Source: Streptomyces violens | Lineage (GTDB): Bacteria; Actinomycetota; Actinomycetes; Streptomycetales; Streptomycetaceae | Assembly (NCBI RefSeq): GCF_000717745.1 | Contig: NZ_JOBH01000005.1 | Span: forward strand, 248,001 to 312,000 | Length of the DNA: 64,000 nucleotides | Direction of reading: 5' to 3' | In this document: one piece after another, positions 17,389 through 27,519 of the stretch | How the letters are laid out: the number at the start of each line of letters is the position of its first letter | Position numbering within the stretch: position 1 is the first letter of the stretch | Notes under the pieces: generated by a model | Told to the model about the DNA's origin: nothing | Seen by the model: only the letters and a program-made list of their open reading frames with translations | The model's database searches: none | Made by a program: the position numbers and the translations under genes

Positions 17389-18975
17389 ATGACCTCTGCA
17401 TCTCCCCAGGGGAACTCCACCTCCCCGGACAAGAACCGCGCCACCGCCGCCGCGCTCCTGCCCCTCGTGGGCGGCGCTGGCAACATCACCTCCATCGCCC
17501 ACTGCATGACCCGGCTCCGCCTTGGCATCAAGGACCGTTCGCTGGTCCAGGACGACGCGCTCAAGGCGCTGCCGGCCGTCATGGGGGTGGTCGAGGACGA
17601 CACGTACCAGATCGTGCTCGGCCCCGGTACGGTCGCCCGCGTCACTCCCGTCTTCGAAGAGCTGGTCGAGGAGGAGCGCGGGGCAGCGCCCGGCCCGGCG
17701 CCCGCCCCCGAGCCGGCCCCCGGCTCCCCGTCCGCCCCCACCACCACGGCCGACGAGCTGGCCGCCCAGGGCGCCGCCATCAAGGCGCGCCGGAAGGCGG
17801 CGAACGCCACCCCCTTCAAGCTGTTCCTCCGCCGGATCGCGAACATCTTCGTCCCGCTGATCCCCGCGCTCATCGGCTGCGGCATCATCGCCGGCATCAA
17901 CGGCCTGCTCACCAACCTCGGCTGGCTGCCCACGCTCGTCCCCGCGCTCACCGCCATCGCCTCCGGCTTCATGGCCCTGATCGCGGTGTTCGTCGGCTAC
18001 AACACGGCGAAGGAGTTCGGCGGCACCCCGATCCTCGGCGGCGCGGTCGCCGCGATCATCGTCTTCCCCGGCGTCGCGAACATCACCGCGTTCGGCCAGA
18101 AGCTCTCCCCGGGCCAGGGCGGCGTACTGGGCGCACTCGGCGCCGCGGTGCTGGCGGTGTACATCGAGAAGTGGTGCCGCAGATGGGTACCGGAATCCCT
18201 CGACGTCCTCGTCACCCCCACCCTCACGGTCCTGCTCACCGGCCTGGTGACGATCTTCGGCCTGATGTACGCGGCGGGCGAGGTGTCCGCCGCGATCGGT
18301 ACGGCCGCCAACTGGCTCCTCGCCCACGGCGGCGCGCTCGCCGGCTTCGTCCTCGGCGGCCTCTTCCTCCCGCTGGTGATGCTCGGCCTCCACCAGGCCC
18401 TCATCCCCATCCACACCACCCTCATCGAGCAGCAGACCTACACGGTCCTGCTGCCGATCCTCGCCATGGCGGGCGCGGGCCAGGTGGGCGCGGCCATCGC
18501 CGTCTACCTCCGCCTCCCCCGCAACGGCTCGATCCGTACGACCATCAAGTCAGCCCTCCCCGCCGGCTTCCTCGGCGTCGGCGAGCCGCTGATCTACGGC
18601 GTCTCGCTCCCCCTCGGCCGCCCCTTCATCACCGCCTGCGTCGGCGGCGCGTTCGGCGGCGCGTTCGTCGGCCTCCTCAACCAGCTCGGCACGGCCGTCG
18701 GCTCCACCGCCATCGGCCCCTCCGGCTGGGCCCTCTTCCCCCTCCTCAAGGGCAACCACGACCTGGCCGCCACAGCCGTCGTCTACGCCATCGGCCTCCT
18801 GGCCGGCTACCTCGTCGGCTTCCTGGCCACGTACTTCTTCGGCTTCAGCAAGCAGATGCTGACCGACCTGAACGCCGACGCCGACGCCGCGCGCTCCCCG
18901 GTGGCCGGCGGCACGGGGACCGGCTCGGCCGCCGCGGGCGGGCCCTCCACGGCGAAGGAGCCCGCGTCCGTCTGA
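17389..18975 (+). CDS. PTS EIIBC permease, probably for MurNAc or a related amino sugar
   Basis: A 528-residue fusion. Residues 12-90 form the EIIB domain with the phosphorylated cysteine in SIAHCMTRLRLGIKD. A Pro/Ala linker of about 55 residues follows, then a 10-helix EIIC domain of the glucose/sucrose superfamily (FVPLIPALIGCGIIAG, EFGGTPILGGAVAAI, GFLGVGEPLIYGVSLPLGRP). There is no EIIA, so it needs a separate Crr-type EIIA, as MurP of E. coli does. Position directly after murQ suggests MurNAc transport; a beta-glucoside or sucrose specificity is not excluded. The C-terminal tail is low-complexity Gly/Ala/Thr. Confidence 0.85.
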   Translation: MTSASPQGNSTSPDKNRATAAALLPLVGGAGNITSIAHCMTRLRLGIKDRSLVQDDALKALPAVMGVVEDDTYQIVLGPGTVARVTPVFEELVEEERGAAPGPAPAPEPAPGSPSAPTTTADELAAQGAAIKARRKAANATPFKLFLRRIANIFVPLIPALIGCGIIAGINGLLTNLGWLPTLVPALTAIASGFMALIAVFVGYNTAKEFGGTPILGGAVAAIIVFPGVANITAFGQKLSPGQGGVLGALGAAVLAVYIEKWCRRWVPESLDVLVTPTLTVLLTGLVTIFGLMYAAGEVSAAIGTAANWLLAHGGALAGFVLGGLFLPLVMLGLHQALIPIHTTLIEQQTYTVLLPILAMAGAGQVGAAIAVYLRLPRNGSIRTTIKSALPAGFLGVGEPLIYGVSLPLGRPFITACVGGAFGGAFVGLLNQLGTAVGSTAIGPSGWALFPLLKGNHDLAATAVVYAIGLLAGYLVGFLATYFFGFSKQMLTDLNADADAARSPVAGGTGTGSAAAGGPSTAKEPASV

Positions 18976-19023
18976 CCCGGCACCGCTGACAGCACCGGCG
19001 GCCACGACAGCCGTGGAAACGCC

Positions 19024-19060
19024 CGAGGGCGGCACCCCCGCGATGGGGGTGCCGCCCTCG
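19024..19060. terminator. Strong bidirectional hairpin between EIIBC and groEL
   Basis: A perfect 16-bp stem (CGAGGGCGGCACCCCC paired with its complement) with a 5-base loop (GCGAT) lies between two convergent genes. There is no long T run, as is common in Streptomyces. Confidence 0.85.
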
Positions 19061-19105
19061 GTTCGTACAGCGATGAACAGCTGATCCGTTCCCGGAAGGG
19101 GTGGA

Positions 19106-20885
<1,780 letters not shown>

Positions 20886-20893
20886 CGCAATGA

Positions 20894-20920
20894 TTAGCAC
20901 TCGACACCCTCGAGTGCAAG
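20894..20920. promoter_or_regulatory. CIRCE-like element, groEL-distal copy
   Basis: TTAGCACTC, spacer GACACCCTC, GAGTGCAAG: perfect left arm and 7 of 9 in the right arm, with exactly 9 bp between. It begins 8 bp after the proximal element, so the two perfect half-sites face each other and could be bound by two HrcA dimers. Confidence 0.8.
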
Positions 20921-20995
20921 CGCCTCAGCCAGCCTGCGGGATCGCGCGGCAGCGCCGCAAGGGGCTGGGCCCCGCGCACACCCGTACACAACAGA

Positions 20996-21025
20996 AGGCC
21001 CGTACCCCCTAGGGGGTACGGGCCT
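20996..21025. terminator. 30-bp perfect palindrome after the cold-shock gene
   Basis: A 15-bp stem without loop (AGGCCCGTACCCCCT and its complement) lies 25 bp downstream of the cold-shock stop. It probably ends that transcript and insulates the groEL regulatory region. Confidence 0.8.
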
Positions 21026-21049
21026 CCGTACGCTGCAGTCGGTCGGCGC

Positions 21050-21253
21050 TCAGCCGGCCACGCGAACCATGTCCGCCTGCGGCCCCTTCTGGCCCTGCGA
21101 GATCTCGAACTCGACCCGCTGACCTTCCTCAAGGGTGCGGTACCCGTCCATCTGGATCGCGCTGTAGTGGACGAAAACATCCGCACCACCGTCGACCGCG
21201 ATGAAGCCGTACCCCTTCTCCGCGTTGAACCACTTGACGGTGCCCTGAGCCAT
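21050..21253 (-). CDS. Cold-shock domain protein (CspA family)
   Basis: A 67-residue single-CSD protein, [20 protein letters not shown], with both RNA-binding motifs intact (RNP1 KGYGFI and RNP2 VFVHYSAI). It binds single-stranded RNA or DNA as an RNA chaperone. Its length and sequence fit the scoF-type genes of Streptomyces. The Shine-Dalgarno lies in TAGGGGAGTTAGGA just upstream. About 340 bp of non-coding DNA precede it, compatible with the long leader that cold-shock mRNAs usually have. Streptomyces has several paralogues, so a specific symbol is not given. Confidence 0.97.
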   Translation of the reverse strand: MAQGTVKWFNAEKGYGFIAVDGGADVFVHYSAIQMDGYRTLEEGQRVEFEISQGQKGPQADMVRVAG

Positions 21254-21590
21254 TCCTAACTCCCCTATTGCTGGCCCTTGCGCAGGACCGCACTCCGCGG
21301 ACCCGGGTCAGACCTCACCCCCAAGGAGGGTGTGCGCCGGAACGCGTCGACCGCCGCTGAATGTATCTGCACCAATGCCCAGCGCAACAGGTCAATCGGA
21401 CGAGAATTCTGCCCACGACCATTCGCCGATTTGCGGCGAAGTCTCAATAATTCTGGGCAAGCCGGGCCGGGCATAGCTCATCAACACGACAAAATGCGCA
21501 CACAGTTTGGGCACATCTTGTCGCGTTCTCATATGCGTCGGGCACGCGCGTGAAGAGGATTCACCTCAACTGTATCGCCTTTAACGACAT
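21254..21590 (-). other. Non-coding region, probable cold-shock leader and promoter
   Basis: No gene is supported in these 337 bases. They are less GC-rich than the rest of the window, with AT stretches around 21450 (tcaataattct) and 21500-21540. They probably hold the cold-shock gene's leader and promoter. Short open frames here lack codon bias. Confidence 0.5.
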
Positions 21591-21631
21591 GGAATCGCCC
21601 CGTCCGCTTTTGCTGCGGACGGGGCGATTCC
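21591..21631. terminator. 17-bp stem terminator after the thrC-moaD operon
   Basis: GGAATCGCCCCGTCCGC pairs perfectly with GCGGACGGGGCGATTCC around a 7-base T-rich loop. It lies 86 bp downstream of the sulfur-carrier stop and separates this operon from the cold-shock promoter. Confidence 0.85.
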
Positions 21632-21716
21632 AGGAGGCGTATGCGGTCACCCACGAGACGGTGCACAGGGGGCGCACACAGGGCGCACTAAGGGCGTGCG
21701 CCGGGGACGACGGGCT

Positions 21717-21995
21717 TCAGCAGCCGCCGGCCACCGCGGGGATGATCGAGACGCCCGCGCCGTCCGGCGTCGGGGTCTCCAGGCCCTGCTCGAAGCGCAC
21801 GTCGTCGTCGTTGACGTAGACGTTCACGAAGCGGCGCAGCTTGCCCTGGTCGTCCAGGACGCGGGCCGCGATGCCGGTGTGGTTCTTCTCCAGGTCCGTG
21901 ATGACCTCGGAGAGGGTCGCGCCCTCGGCGGGCACCTCGGCCTTGCCGCCGGTGTAGGTGCGCAGGATGGTGGGGATGCGGACGTTGACGCTCAT
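21717..21995 (-). CDS. MoaD/ThiS/CysO-like sulfur carrier with GGC tail
   Basis: A 92-residue beta-grasp protein, MSVNVRIPTILRTYTGGKAE, with FVNVYVNDDDVRFEQGLETP and the end IIPAVAGGC. It resembles mycobacterial CysO, which as a thiocarboxylate donates sulfide to CysM. The last residues are Gly-Gly-Cys rather than Gly-Gly, so a trimming protease (JAMM/Mec+ type) may be needed before activation, as known for QbsE-type carriers. It lies 60 bp after the ThrC paralogue under the same SAM riboswitch, which points to sulfur transfer for homocysteine or methionine rather than molybdopterin. This role is inferred. Confidence 0.88.
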   Translation of the reverse strand: MSVNVRIPTILRTYTGGKAEVPAEGATLSEVITDLEKNHTGIAARVLDDQGKLRRFVNVYVNDDDVRFEQGLETPTPDGAGVSIIPAVAGGC

Positions 21996-22055
21996 GGGGT
22001 TCTGCCTTCCGGGTTCCGGGGAAACGAGTGCGGGGCCTGCCTGGCGGGGCGGGGC

Positions 22056-23342
22056 TTACTTGTCGAGGCCGGCCTCGCGGAACGCGTCCAGGCTCGGGCG
22101 GATGGTCGCGGTCGGGCCGGTGGTCGGCGCCACGGCGTCCAGCGTCTTCAGGCCGTCACCGGTGTTGAGGACGACGAGGGACTTCGCCGGGTCGATCTGC
22201 CCGTTCTCGATGAGCTTCTTGGTGACGCCGACGGTCACGCCGCCCGCGGTCTCCGCGAAGATGCCCTCCGTGCGGGCCAGCAGCTTGATCGCGTCCACGA
22301 CCTGCTCGTCGTTGACGTCCTCGACCGCGCCGCCGGTGCGCCGGGCGATGTCGAGCACGTACGGGCCGTCCGCCGGGTTGCCGATGGCCAGCGACTTGGC
22401 GATGGTGTTCGGCTTCTGCGGGCGTACGACGTCGTGGCCGGCCTTGAAGGCGGTGGACACCGGCGAGCAGCCCTCGGCCTGGGCGCCGAAGATCTTGTAC
22501 GGCTTGTCCTCGACGAGGCCGAGCGCGATGAGCTCCTTGAGCCCCTTGTCGATCTTCGTGAGCTGCGAACCCGAGGCGATCGGGATGACGAGCTGGTCCG
22601 GGAGCTCCCAGCCGAGCTGCTCGCAGATCTCGTACGCGAGCGTCTTGGAGCCCTCGCCGTAGTACGGGCGGAGGTTGACGTTCACGAAGCCCCAGCCCTC
22701 GCCCAGCGGGTCGCCGATGAGCTCGGAGCAGAAGCGGTTGACGTCGTCGTAGTTGCCCTCGATGCCGACCAGGTCGCCACCGTAGACCGCGGCCATGACG
22801 ACCTTGCCGGCCTCCAGGTCGTGCGGGATGAACACGCAGGAGCGGAAGCCCGCCCGGCGCGCGGCGGCGCCGACCGCACCGGCCAGATTGCCGGTGGAGG
22901 AGCAGGACAGGGTGGTGAAGCCGAAGGCGCGGGCCGCCTCGACGGCGATGGCCACGACGCGGTCCTTGAAGGAGTGCGTCGGGTTGCCGGAGTCGTCCTT
23001 CACGTACAGGCCGCCGGTGACGCCCAGTTCGGCGGCGAGGCGGTCGGCCTTGACCAGCTTGGTGAAGCCCGGGTTGAGGTTGGGCTTGTCGGCCACGTCG
23101 GCGGGGACGGGCAGCAGCGGCGCGTACCGCCAGATGTTGTTCGGACCGGCCTCGATCTGCTTCTTCAGGCCCTCCGGGTCGCCGCTCGGCAGGTCGTATG
23201 CCACTTCGAGCGGCCCGAAACATTCCTGGCACGCGAAGATCGGGCCGAGCGGGAAGCGCGTACCGCACTCGCGACAGGACAGCGCGGCGGCGGGACCGAG
23301 GGAGACGGTGGAGGTGGTGCTTTCTGCAGCTTGCACAGCCAT
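22056..23342 (-). CDS. thrC: Threonine synthase-family PLP enzyme with N-terminal zinc ribbon (ThrC paralogue)
   Basis: A 428-residue fold-type II PLP enzyme. Residues 23-41 carry two CxxC pairs (CRECGTRFPLGPIFACQEC), a zinc ribbon found in plant/archaeal-type threonine synthases. The PLP lysine is in SGNPTHSFKDR, and the phosphate loop follows in SCSSTGNLAGAVGAAARRAG. The known family reaction converts O-phosphohomoserine to threonine. Here the gene is under a SAM riboswitch, is paired with a sulfur carrier and is not with hom/thrB, so it may make homocysteine from O-phosphohomoserine and a protein thiocarboxylate. The start is ATG 23342; an ATG eight codons upstream overlaps the Shine-Dalgarno AGGAGA. 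Confidence 0.9.
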   Translation of the reverse strand: MAVQAAESTTSTVSLGPAAALSCRECGTRFPLGPIFACQECFGPLEVAYDLPSGDPEGLKKQIEAGPNNIWRYAPLLPVPADVADKPNLNPGFTKLVKADRLAAELGVTGGLYVKDDSGNPTHSFKDRVVAIAVEAARAFGFTTLSCSSTGNLAGAVGAAARRAGFRSCVFIPHDLEAGKVVMAAVYGGDLVGIEGNYDDVNRFCSELIGDPLGEGWGFVNVNLRPYYGEGSKTLAYEICEQLGWELPDQLVIPIASGSQLTKIDKGLKELIALGLVEDKPYKIFGAQAEGCSPVSTAFKAGHDVVRPQKPNTIAKSLAIGNPADGPYVLDIARRTGGAVEDVNDEQVVDAIKLLARTEGIFAETAGGVTVGVTKKLIENGQIDPAKSLVVLNTGDGLKTLDAVAPTTGPTATIRPSLDAFREAGLDK

Positions 23343-23370
23343 GGAGGCGAGGCCCTTTCTCCTCATCTTC

Positions 23371-23393
23371 CTCGCGGCGCATCTCGCCGCGAG
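23371..23393 (-). promoter_or_regulatory. Hairpin between SAM aptamer and thrC ribosome-binding site
   Basis: A perfect 9-bp stem (CTCGCGGCG / CGCCGCGAG) with a 5-base loop lies just after the aptamer and a few bases before the AGGAGA of thrC. It is the candidate expression platform, acting either as a terminator without a U tract or as a structure controlling access to the ribosome-binding site. Confidence 0.55.
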
Positions 23394-23520
23394 ACGGATT
23401 TGGCACCTTCCCTAGCCGGGAGCCTCGCGCGCGTCGGACATCAGCGTCCTGGCGGCAAGACCGGCTGGAGGGTTGCCGGGGCTTCAACGGGCCGTATCCC
23501 TCTGCCCCTCTGGATGAGCG
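23390..23520 (-). ncRNA. SAM-I (S-box) riboswitch in the thrC-moaD leader
   Basis: Read on the minus strand, the leader shows the SAM-I core: CTCATCCAGAG, then GGGCAGAGGGATACGGCCC, TTGAAGCCCCGGCAACCC, and the closing GGTGCCAAATCC. These are the P1 5' side, kink-turn and P2/P3 elements in the right order and spacing. P3-P4 contains the variable hairpin around GGACGCTGATGTCC. SAM-I aptamers bind S-adenosylmethionine and usually switch off methionine and sulfur genes. The 3' strand of P1 was not confirmed by eye. Confidence 0.9.
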
Positions 23521-23670
23521 GTATGGCCTGCGTACGAAACACAGGCGTTTGTTCAGCGGTGACCCCGGCATGCGGTGGTCATCCGCGTTGTTCAAGACTG
23601 TAACCGAAGGCATGGACGGTTGAGATAGCCGTCCGATGCGCGAGATGGATCACTTTAGGGAGACGGATAC

Positions 23671-24636
23671 GTGCTGGAAGAGGTGGAGCGCTGGCTGGCC
23701 GGCCGCTCCTGGTCTGCCGCCGACCGACCGCTCGACCAGCTGTTGGCCGCGAAGAGCCGGACAGGGCAGACGGTCAGCGTAGTGCTGCCCGCGCTCGACG
23801 AGGAGGCCACGGTCGGCACGATCGTGGAGATCATCCGCCGCGATCTGATGTCCGCGGCGGTGCCCCTGGTCGACGAGCTGGTCGTGGTGGACTCCGGCTC
23901 CACCGACCGCACCGCCGAGGTCGCGGCCGCCGCGGGCGCCCGGGTCGTGCACCGCGACGCGATCCTGCCCCGGCTGGCGACGGTGCCCGGCAAGGGCGAG
24001 GTGCTGTGGCGCTCGCTGCTGGCCACCAGCGGCGACATCGTCTGCTTCGTCGACGCCGACCTGCGCGAGTTCTCCCCCGCCTTCGTGTCCGGGATCGTCG
24101 GACCGCTGCTCACCGAGCCGCAGGTGCAGTTCGTGAAGGCGATGTACGACCGGCCGCTGGGCGAGGGCGCCGACGGTCCGAAGGCCGGCCAGGGAGGCCG
24201 GGTCACCGAGCTGGTGGCCCGCCCGCTGCTCAATCTGCACTGGCCGCAGCTGGCCGGCTTCGTCCAGCCGCTGGGCGGCGAGTACGCGGCGCGTCGTTCG
24301 CTGCTCGAACAGTTGCCCTTCCCTATCGGGTACGGCGTCGAGCTGGGCCTGCTGGTCGACGCGCTGCACACGGTGGGCCTGGACGCGCTGGCGCAGGTGG
24401 ACGTGGGCGTGCGCAAGCACCGGCACCAGGACGGGCAGGCGCTCGGCCGGATGGCCGCGGCGATCTACCGCACCGCCCAGCTGCGGCTGGCACGCGGGCA
24501 CCTCGTACGGCCCCGGCTCACCCAGTTCGACCGCGGCGAGGAGGGCGGGTTCGTCCCGCGGACGACCGACGTGGACACCGAGGAGCGGCCGCCGATGCGC
24601 GGCATACCGGAGTACGCGGAGCGGCGCGCGGCGTGA
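23671..24636 (+). CDS. gpgS: Glucosyl-3-phosphoglycerate synthase
   Basis: A 321-residue GT81-family glycosyltransferase transferring glucose from UDP- or ADP-glucose to D-3-phosphoglycerate, the first step towards glucosylglycerate and, in mycobacteria, methylglucose lipopolysaccharide. It shows the nucleotide-sugar fold TVSVVLPALDEEATVGTIVE, VVVDSGSTDRTAEVA, the DxD-type motif CFVDADLREF, and FVQPLGGEYAARR with YGVELGLL lining the acceptor site. GTG 23671 has AGGGAGACG upstream. It is divergent from thrC and directly precedes otsA, so compatible-solute synthesis is clustered here. Confidence 0.93.
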   Translation: MLEEVERWLAGRSWSAADRPLDQLLAAKSRTGQTVSVVLPALDEEATVGTIVEIIRRDLMSAAVPLVDELVVVDSGSTDRTAEVAAAAGARVVHRDAILPRLATVPGKGEVLWRSLLATSGDIVCFVDADLREFSPAFVSGIVGPLLTEPQVQFVKAMYDRPLGEGADGPKAGQGGRVTELVARPLLNLHWPQLAGFVQPLGGEYAARRSLLEQLPFPIGYGVELGLLVDALHTVGLDALAQVDVGVRKHRHQDGQALGRMAAAIYRTAQLRLARGHLVRPRLTQFDRGEEGGFVPRTTDVDTEERPPMRGIPEYAERRAA

Positions 24637-24689
24637 GAGCCCGGGCGGCCGCACGTTTGAGCGGATCTGTGGCGGGTTAGGTCATCGGC

Positions 24690-26171
24690 ATGGTCTCCTC
24701 CAGCTCAGGTGCCCAGGTTCTCGTCGCGTCCAACCGCGGTCCGGTCTCCTATGCCTTGGGCGAGGACGGCGCGCTGACCTCCCGGCGGGGCGGTGGCGGT
24801 CTGGTCTCCGGACTCTCGGCCATCGGCCCGGACGCCGGGGCGGTGTGGGTGTGCGCCGCGCTCGGCGACGGCGACCGTGAGGCGGCCCGGCGGGCCGCCG
24901 CCGGCGACGGGCTGCTGGACCCCGGCGACACCGGCGGACAGTCCGTCCGGATGCTGGACATAGCGCCCGAGGTCTTCGCCGCCGCGTACAACGGCGTCGC
25001 CAACTCCGTGCTGTGGTTCGTCCACCACCTGCTCTACCAGACGCCGCTGGAGCCCGCCTTCGACGCGGAATTCCGCCGCCAGTGGGCGTCGTACGAGGCG
25101 TACAACGCCGCCTTCGCCGACGCGCTAGCCGAGGCCGCGGCGCCCGGCGCCGCCGTCCTCGTGCAGGACTACCACCTCACGCTGGTCCCGGGGCTGCTCC
25201 GCGAGCGCCGCCCCGACCTGCGCATCGGCCACTTCTCGCACACCCCCTGGGCGCCGCCGGACTACTTCCGGCTGCTGCCGGACGACGTGGCGGCCGAGGT
25301 GCTGCGCGGCATCCTGGGCGGCGACCGGGCGGCGTTCCTTACCCACCGCTGGGCCGCGGCGTTCGCGGAGTGCTGTGCTTCGGTGCTGGGCGCCGAGGTC
25401 GCCAGAGACGGCGAGGCGGGCCTGCGCGTCACGTACGAGGGCCGGACCACCCGGCTCGGGGTGCACGGCCTGGGCGCCGACGCGGACTTCCTGCGCGAGC
25501 GCTCCCGGCAGCCGGACGTCGACGAGCGGCTGGCGGACCTGCGCGAGCAGATCGGTACCGGGGAGGACGGCGCGCCGCGGCGGACGATCGTCCGCGTGGA
25601 CCGCACGGAGCTGTCCAAGAACATCGTGCGCGGCCTCCAGGCGTACCGGCGGCTGCTGACCGACCGGCCCGAGTGGCGCGGCCGGGTGGTGCACATAGCG
25701 TTCGCCTACCCCTCGCGGCAGGACCTGGCGGTGTACCGGCAGTACACCGAGGAGGTCGGGCGGCTGGCGGCGAAGATCAACGACGAGTTCGGCACGGACG
25801 GCTGGCTGCCGGTCGTGCTGCACGTCAAGGACGACTTCGCGCGCTCCCTGGCCGCCTACCGGCTCGCCGACGTCGCCCTGGTCAACCCCATCCGCGACGG
25901 CATGAACCTCGTCGCGAAGGAGGTGCCGGTGGTGTCCGAGGCGGGCTGCGCGCTGGTCCTCTCCCGGGAGGCCGGGGCCTGTGCGGAGCTGGCGGAGGAC
26001 GCGCTGGTGGTCAATCCGTACGACATCGGGGGCACGGCCGAGGCGCTGCACGCGGCGCTGACGATGCCGCTCGATGAGCGGGCCGAGCGCGCCAAGCGGT
26101 TGGCGGCGGCGGCGACTGCTCTGCCGCCCGCCCAGTGGTTCTTGGACCAGTTGCGGACGCTGGGGGGCTGA
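24690..26171 (+). CDS. otsA: Trehalose-6-phosphate synthase
   Basis: A 493-residue GT20 enzyme joining a nucleotide-glucose donor to glucose-6-phosphate. Signatures in order: [102 protein letters not shown] and the final DERAERAKR. The usual WPLFHY is replaced by [10 protein letters not shown], as in other actinobacterial members. ATG is at 24690, 53 bp after gpgS. It is convergent with otsB, whose product removes the phosphate. Trehalose accumulates in Streptomyces spores. Confidence 0.95.
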   Translation: MVSSSSGAQVLVASNRGPVSYALGEDGALTSRRGGGGLVSGLSAIGPDAGAVWVCAALGDGDREAARRAAAGDGLLDPGDTGGQSVRMLDIAPEVFAAAYNGVANSVLWFVHHLLYQTPLEPAFDAEFRRQWASYEAYNAAFADALAEAAAPGAAVLVQDYHLTLVPGLLRERRPDLRIGHFSHTPWAPPDYFRLLPDDVAAEVLRGILGGDRAAFLTHRWAAAFAECCASVLGAEVARDGEAGLRVTYEGRTTRLGVHGLGADADFLRERSRQPDVDERLADLREQIGTGEDGAPRRTIVRVDRTELSKNIVRGLQAYRRLLTDRPEWRGRVVHIAFAYPSRQDLAVYRQYTEEVGRLAAKINDEFGTDGWLPVVLHVKDDFARSLAAYRLADVALVNPIRDGMNLVAKEVPVVSEAGCALVLSREAGACAELAEDALVVNPYDIGGTAEALHAALTMPLDERAERAKRLAAAATALPPAQWFLDQLRTLGG

Positions 26172-26223
26172 GGCCCGCGGATTCCGGGGTGCCCCGGGCG
26201 GTGCGTTTGCCGGCTGGCGCGCC

Positions 26224-26265
26224 GTTGTGGCTGGTCGCGCAGTTCCCCGCGCCCCTTCAGGGCGC
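26224..26265. repeat. Dispersed Streptomyces intergenic repeat with hairpin, copy 1
   Basis: It contains CGCGCAGTTCCCCGCGCCCC followed by an inverted repeat GCGCCC-CTTCA-GGGCGC (26249-26265). The same element appears inverted at 32404-32440. From memory it recurs between many Streptomyces genes. Here it separates the convergent otsA and otsB and its end covers the otsB stop codon, so it probably serves as the terminator. Confidence 0.75.
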
Positions 26266-27141
26266 TGCCGCCTCCGCCAGTCCCGTCAGTAGTTCGACGA
26301 CGCCCTGTGGGCCCGGTACCACCAGGTCCGCGCGGTCCGCCAGTTCCTCGGCGCCCTCGCCGACCGTTGCCGAGCTGCACACCAGTACGCCGGGCAGGCC
26401 CTCGGCGCGCAGGGCGTCGACGGCCGCGTAGGCGGCCAGGTCTCCGAGGTCGTCGCCCGCGTAGAGGACCGCGCCGGCGGCCACCTCGCGTACGTACGAG
26501 GTGAGCGCGACGCCCTTGTCGACGCCGGGCGGGCGCAGCTCCAGGACGAAGCGACCCGGCTCGACGATCAGGCCGTGTCGCTCGGCGAGCGCGGCCAGGG
26601 GCGCGCGCAGCGCCTCGAAGGTGCCCTGCGGGTCGGCGGTGCGGCGGGTGTGCACGGCGACGGCCCGGCCGCCCTTGGTTTCGATCGCGGCCTCGATCGC
26701 GGCGTCGGCCGGTCCGTCCTGCCAGGCACCTGAGTCCGCCAGCAGGCCCGGCAGCTCGGCGGTCGCCGCGGCGACGCCCGGCGGCGGCGCGGGCGCCTCG
26801 ATCCGGCCGGTGGCGGCCTCCCAGCGCTCCGCGCCGTAGTGCCCGAGGACGACGAGGCGGTCCAGGCCGTCCGCTTCGGCGAAGCCGCCGAGCCGGACGG
26901 CCGTCTCCGCCGGGCGGCCGGTGATCACTACGACGGCGCGCAGCAGCGGGGCGAGGCGCGTGAGCGCTTGGACCACGCCGGGGTGCGCGCGGGCCTGCTC
27001 GGGGTCGGGGACGATGCCGGCGAGGGTGCCGTCGAAGTCGAGCGCGACGACGGCGTCGGCCGGCCGGGCGAGGAAGCCGGCCAGGCCCGCACGGCCCGCT
27101 TCGGTCATCGGCTGCGCGAGGAGGTTCTCGGGGCTGCCCAT
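26257..27141 (-). CDS. otsB: Trehalose-6-phosphate phosphatase
   Basis: A 294-residue HAD phosphatase producing free trehalose. HAD motif I is [16 protein letters not shown] (nucleophile and general acid DxD), motif II is VVITGRPAE, motif III uses Lys in [14 protein letters not shown], and motif IV is [17 protein letters not shown]. The family residues GHYGAERWE are present. Start ATG 27141; an internal ATG at 27108 ([13 protein letters not shown]) is an alternative. It is on the opposite strand to otsA, end to end, an arrangement I recall from other Streptomyces. Confidence 0.95.
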   Translation of the reverse strand: MGSPENLLAQPMTEAGRAGLAGFLARPADAVVALDFDGTLAGIVPDPEQARAHPGVVQALTRLAPLLRAVVVITGRPAETAVRLGGFAEADGLDRLVVLGHYGAERWEAATGRIEAPAPPPGVAAATAELPGLLADSGAWQDGPADAAIEAAIETKGGRAVAVHTRRTADPQGTFEALRAPLAALAERHGLIVEPGRFVLELRPPGVDKGVALTSYVREVAAGAVLYAGDDLGDLAAYAAVDALRAEGLPGVLVCSSATVGEGAEELADRADLVVPGPQGVVELLTGLAEAAAP

Positions 27142-27201
27142 GGGGCCGAGCCTATCGGTGGGGCGGGGCGTACGGAGGCCGTACGACGATCTTTCGGATC
27201 G

Positions 27202-27447
27202 TCAGCGGCGGGCCCGCCGCGCCTCTCGCACCCGTCGCAGCCGGTTCACCGTCACCGGGTCGTGGGCGAGCGCCCGCGGGTCGTCCAGGAGGGCGTTGAG
27301 CAGCTGGTAGTAGCGGGTCGGCGAGATGCCGAGCCGCTCCCGTATGGCGCGCTCCTTGGCGCCGGGCCCGGCCCAGGAGCGGCGCTCCACGGCGAGCACG
27401 GCCTCGTCGCGCGCTGACAGCCGCTCGGACGGCGATTCGGGGACCAC
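27202..27447 (-). CDS. DUF3263 HTH-like protein
   Basis: An 81-residue actinobacterial protein of the DUF3263 family: LSARDEAVLAVERRSWAGPG, then AKERAIRERLGISPTRYYQL and LNALLDDPRALAHDPVTVNR. The LGISPTRYYQLLNAL segment reads as a helix-turn-helix, so DNA binding is likely. GTG 27447 is chosen because homology starts around VVPESPSERLS; upstream codons lack conservation. It lies 60 bp upstream of otsB on the same strand, and DUF3263 next to otsB is a familiar actinobacterial neighbourhood. Confidence 0.88.
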   Translation of the reverse strand: MVPESPSERLSARDEAVLAVERRSWAGPGAKERAIRERLGISPTRYYQLLNALLDDPRALAHDPVTVNRLRRVREARRARR

Positions 27448-27519
27448 ACGACCACGATAGCCCCGCGGTACGACATCCCTACTGATCACCCGGCCGGGCG
27501 CCGCAACGCCCGGCCGGCG

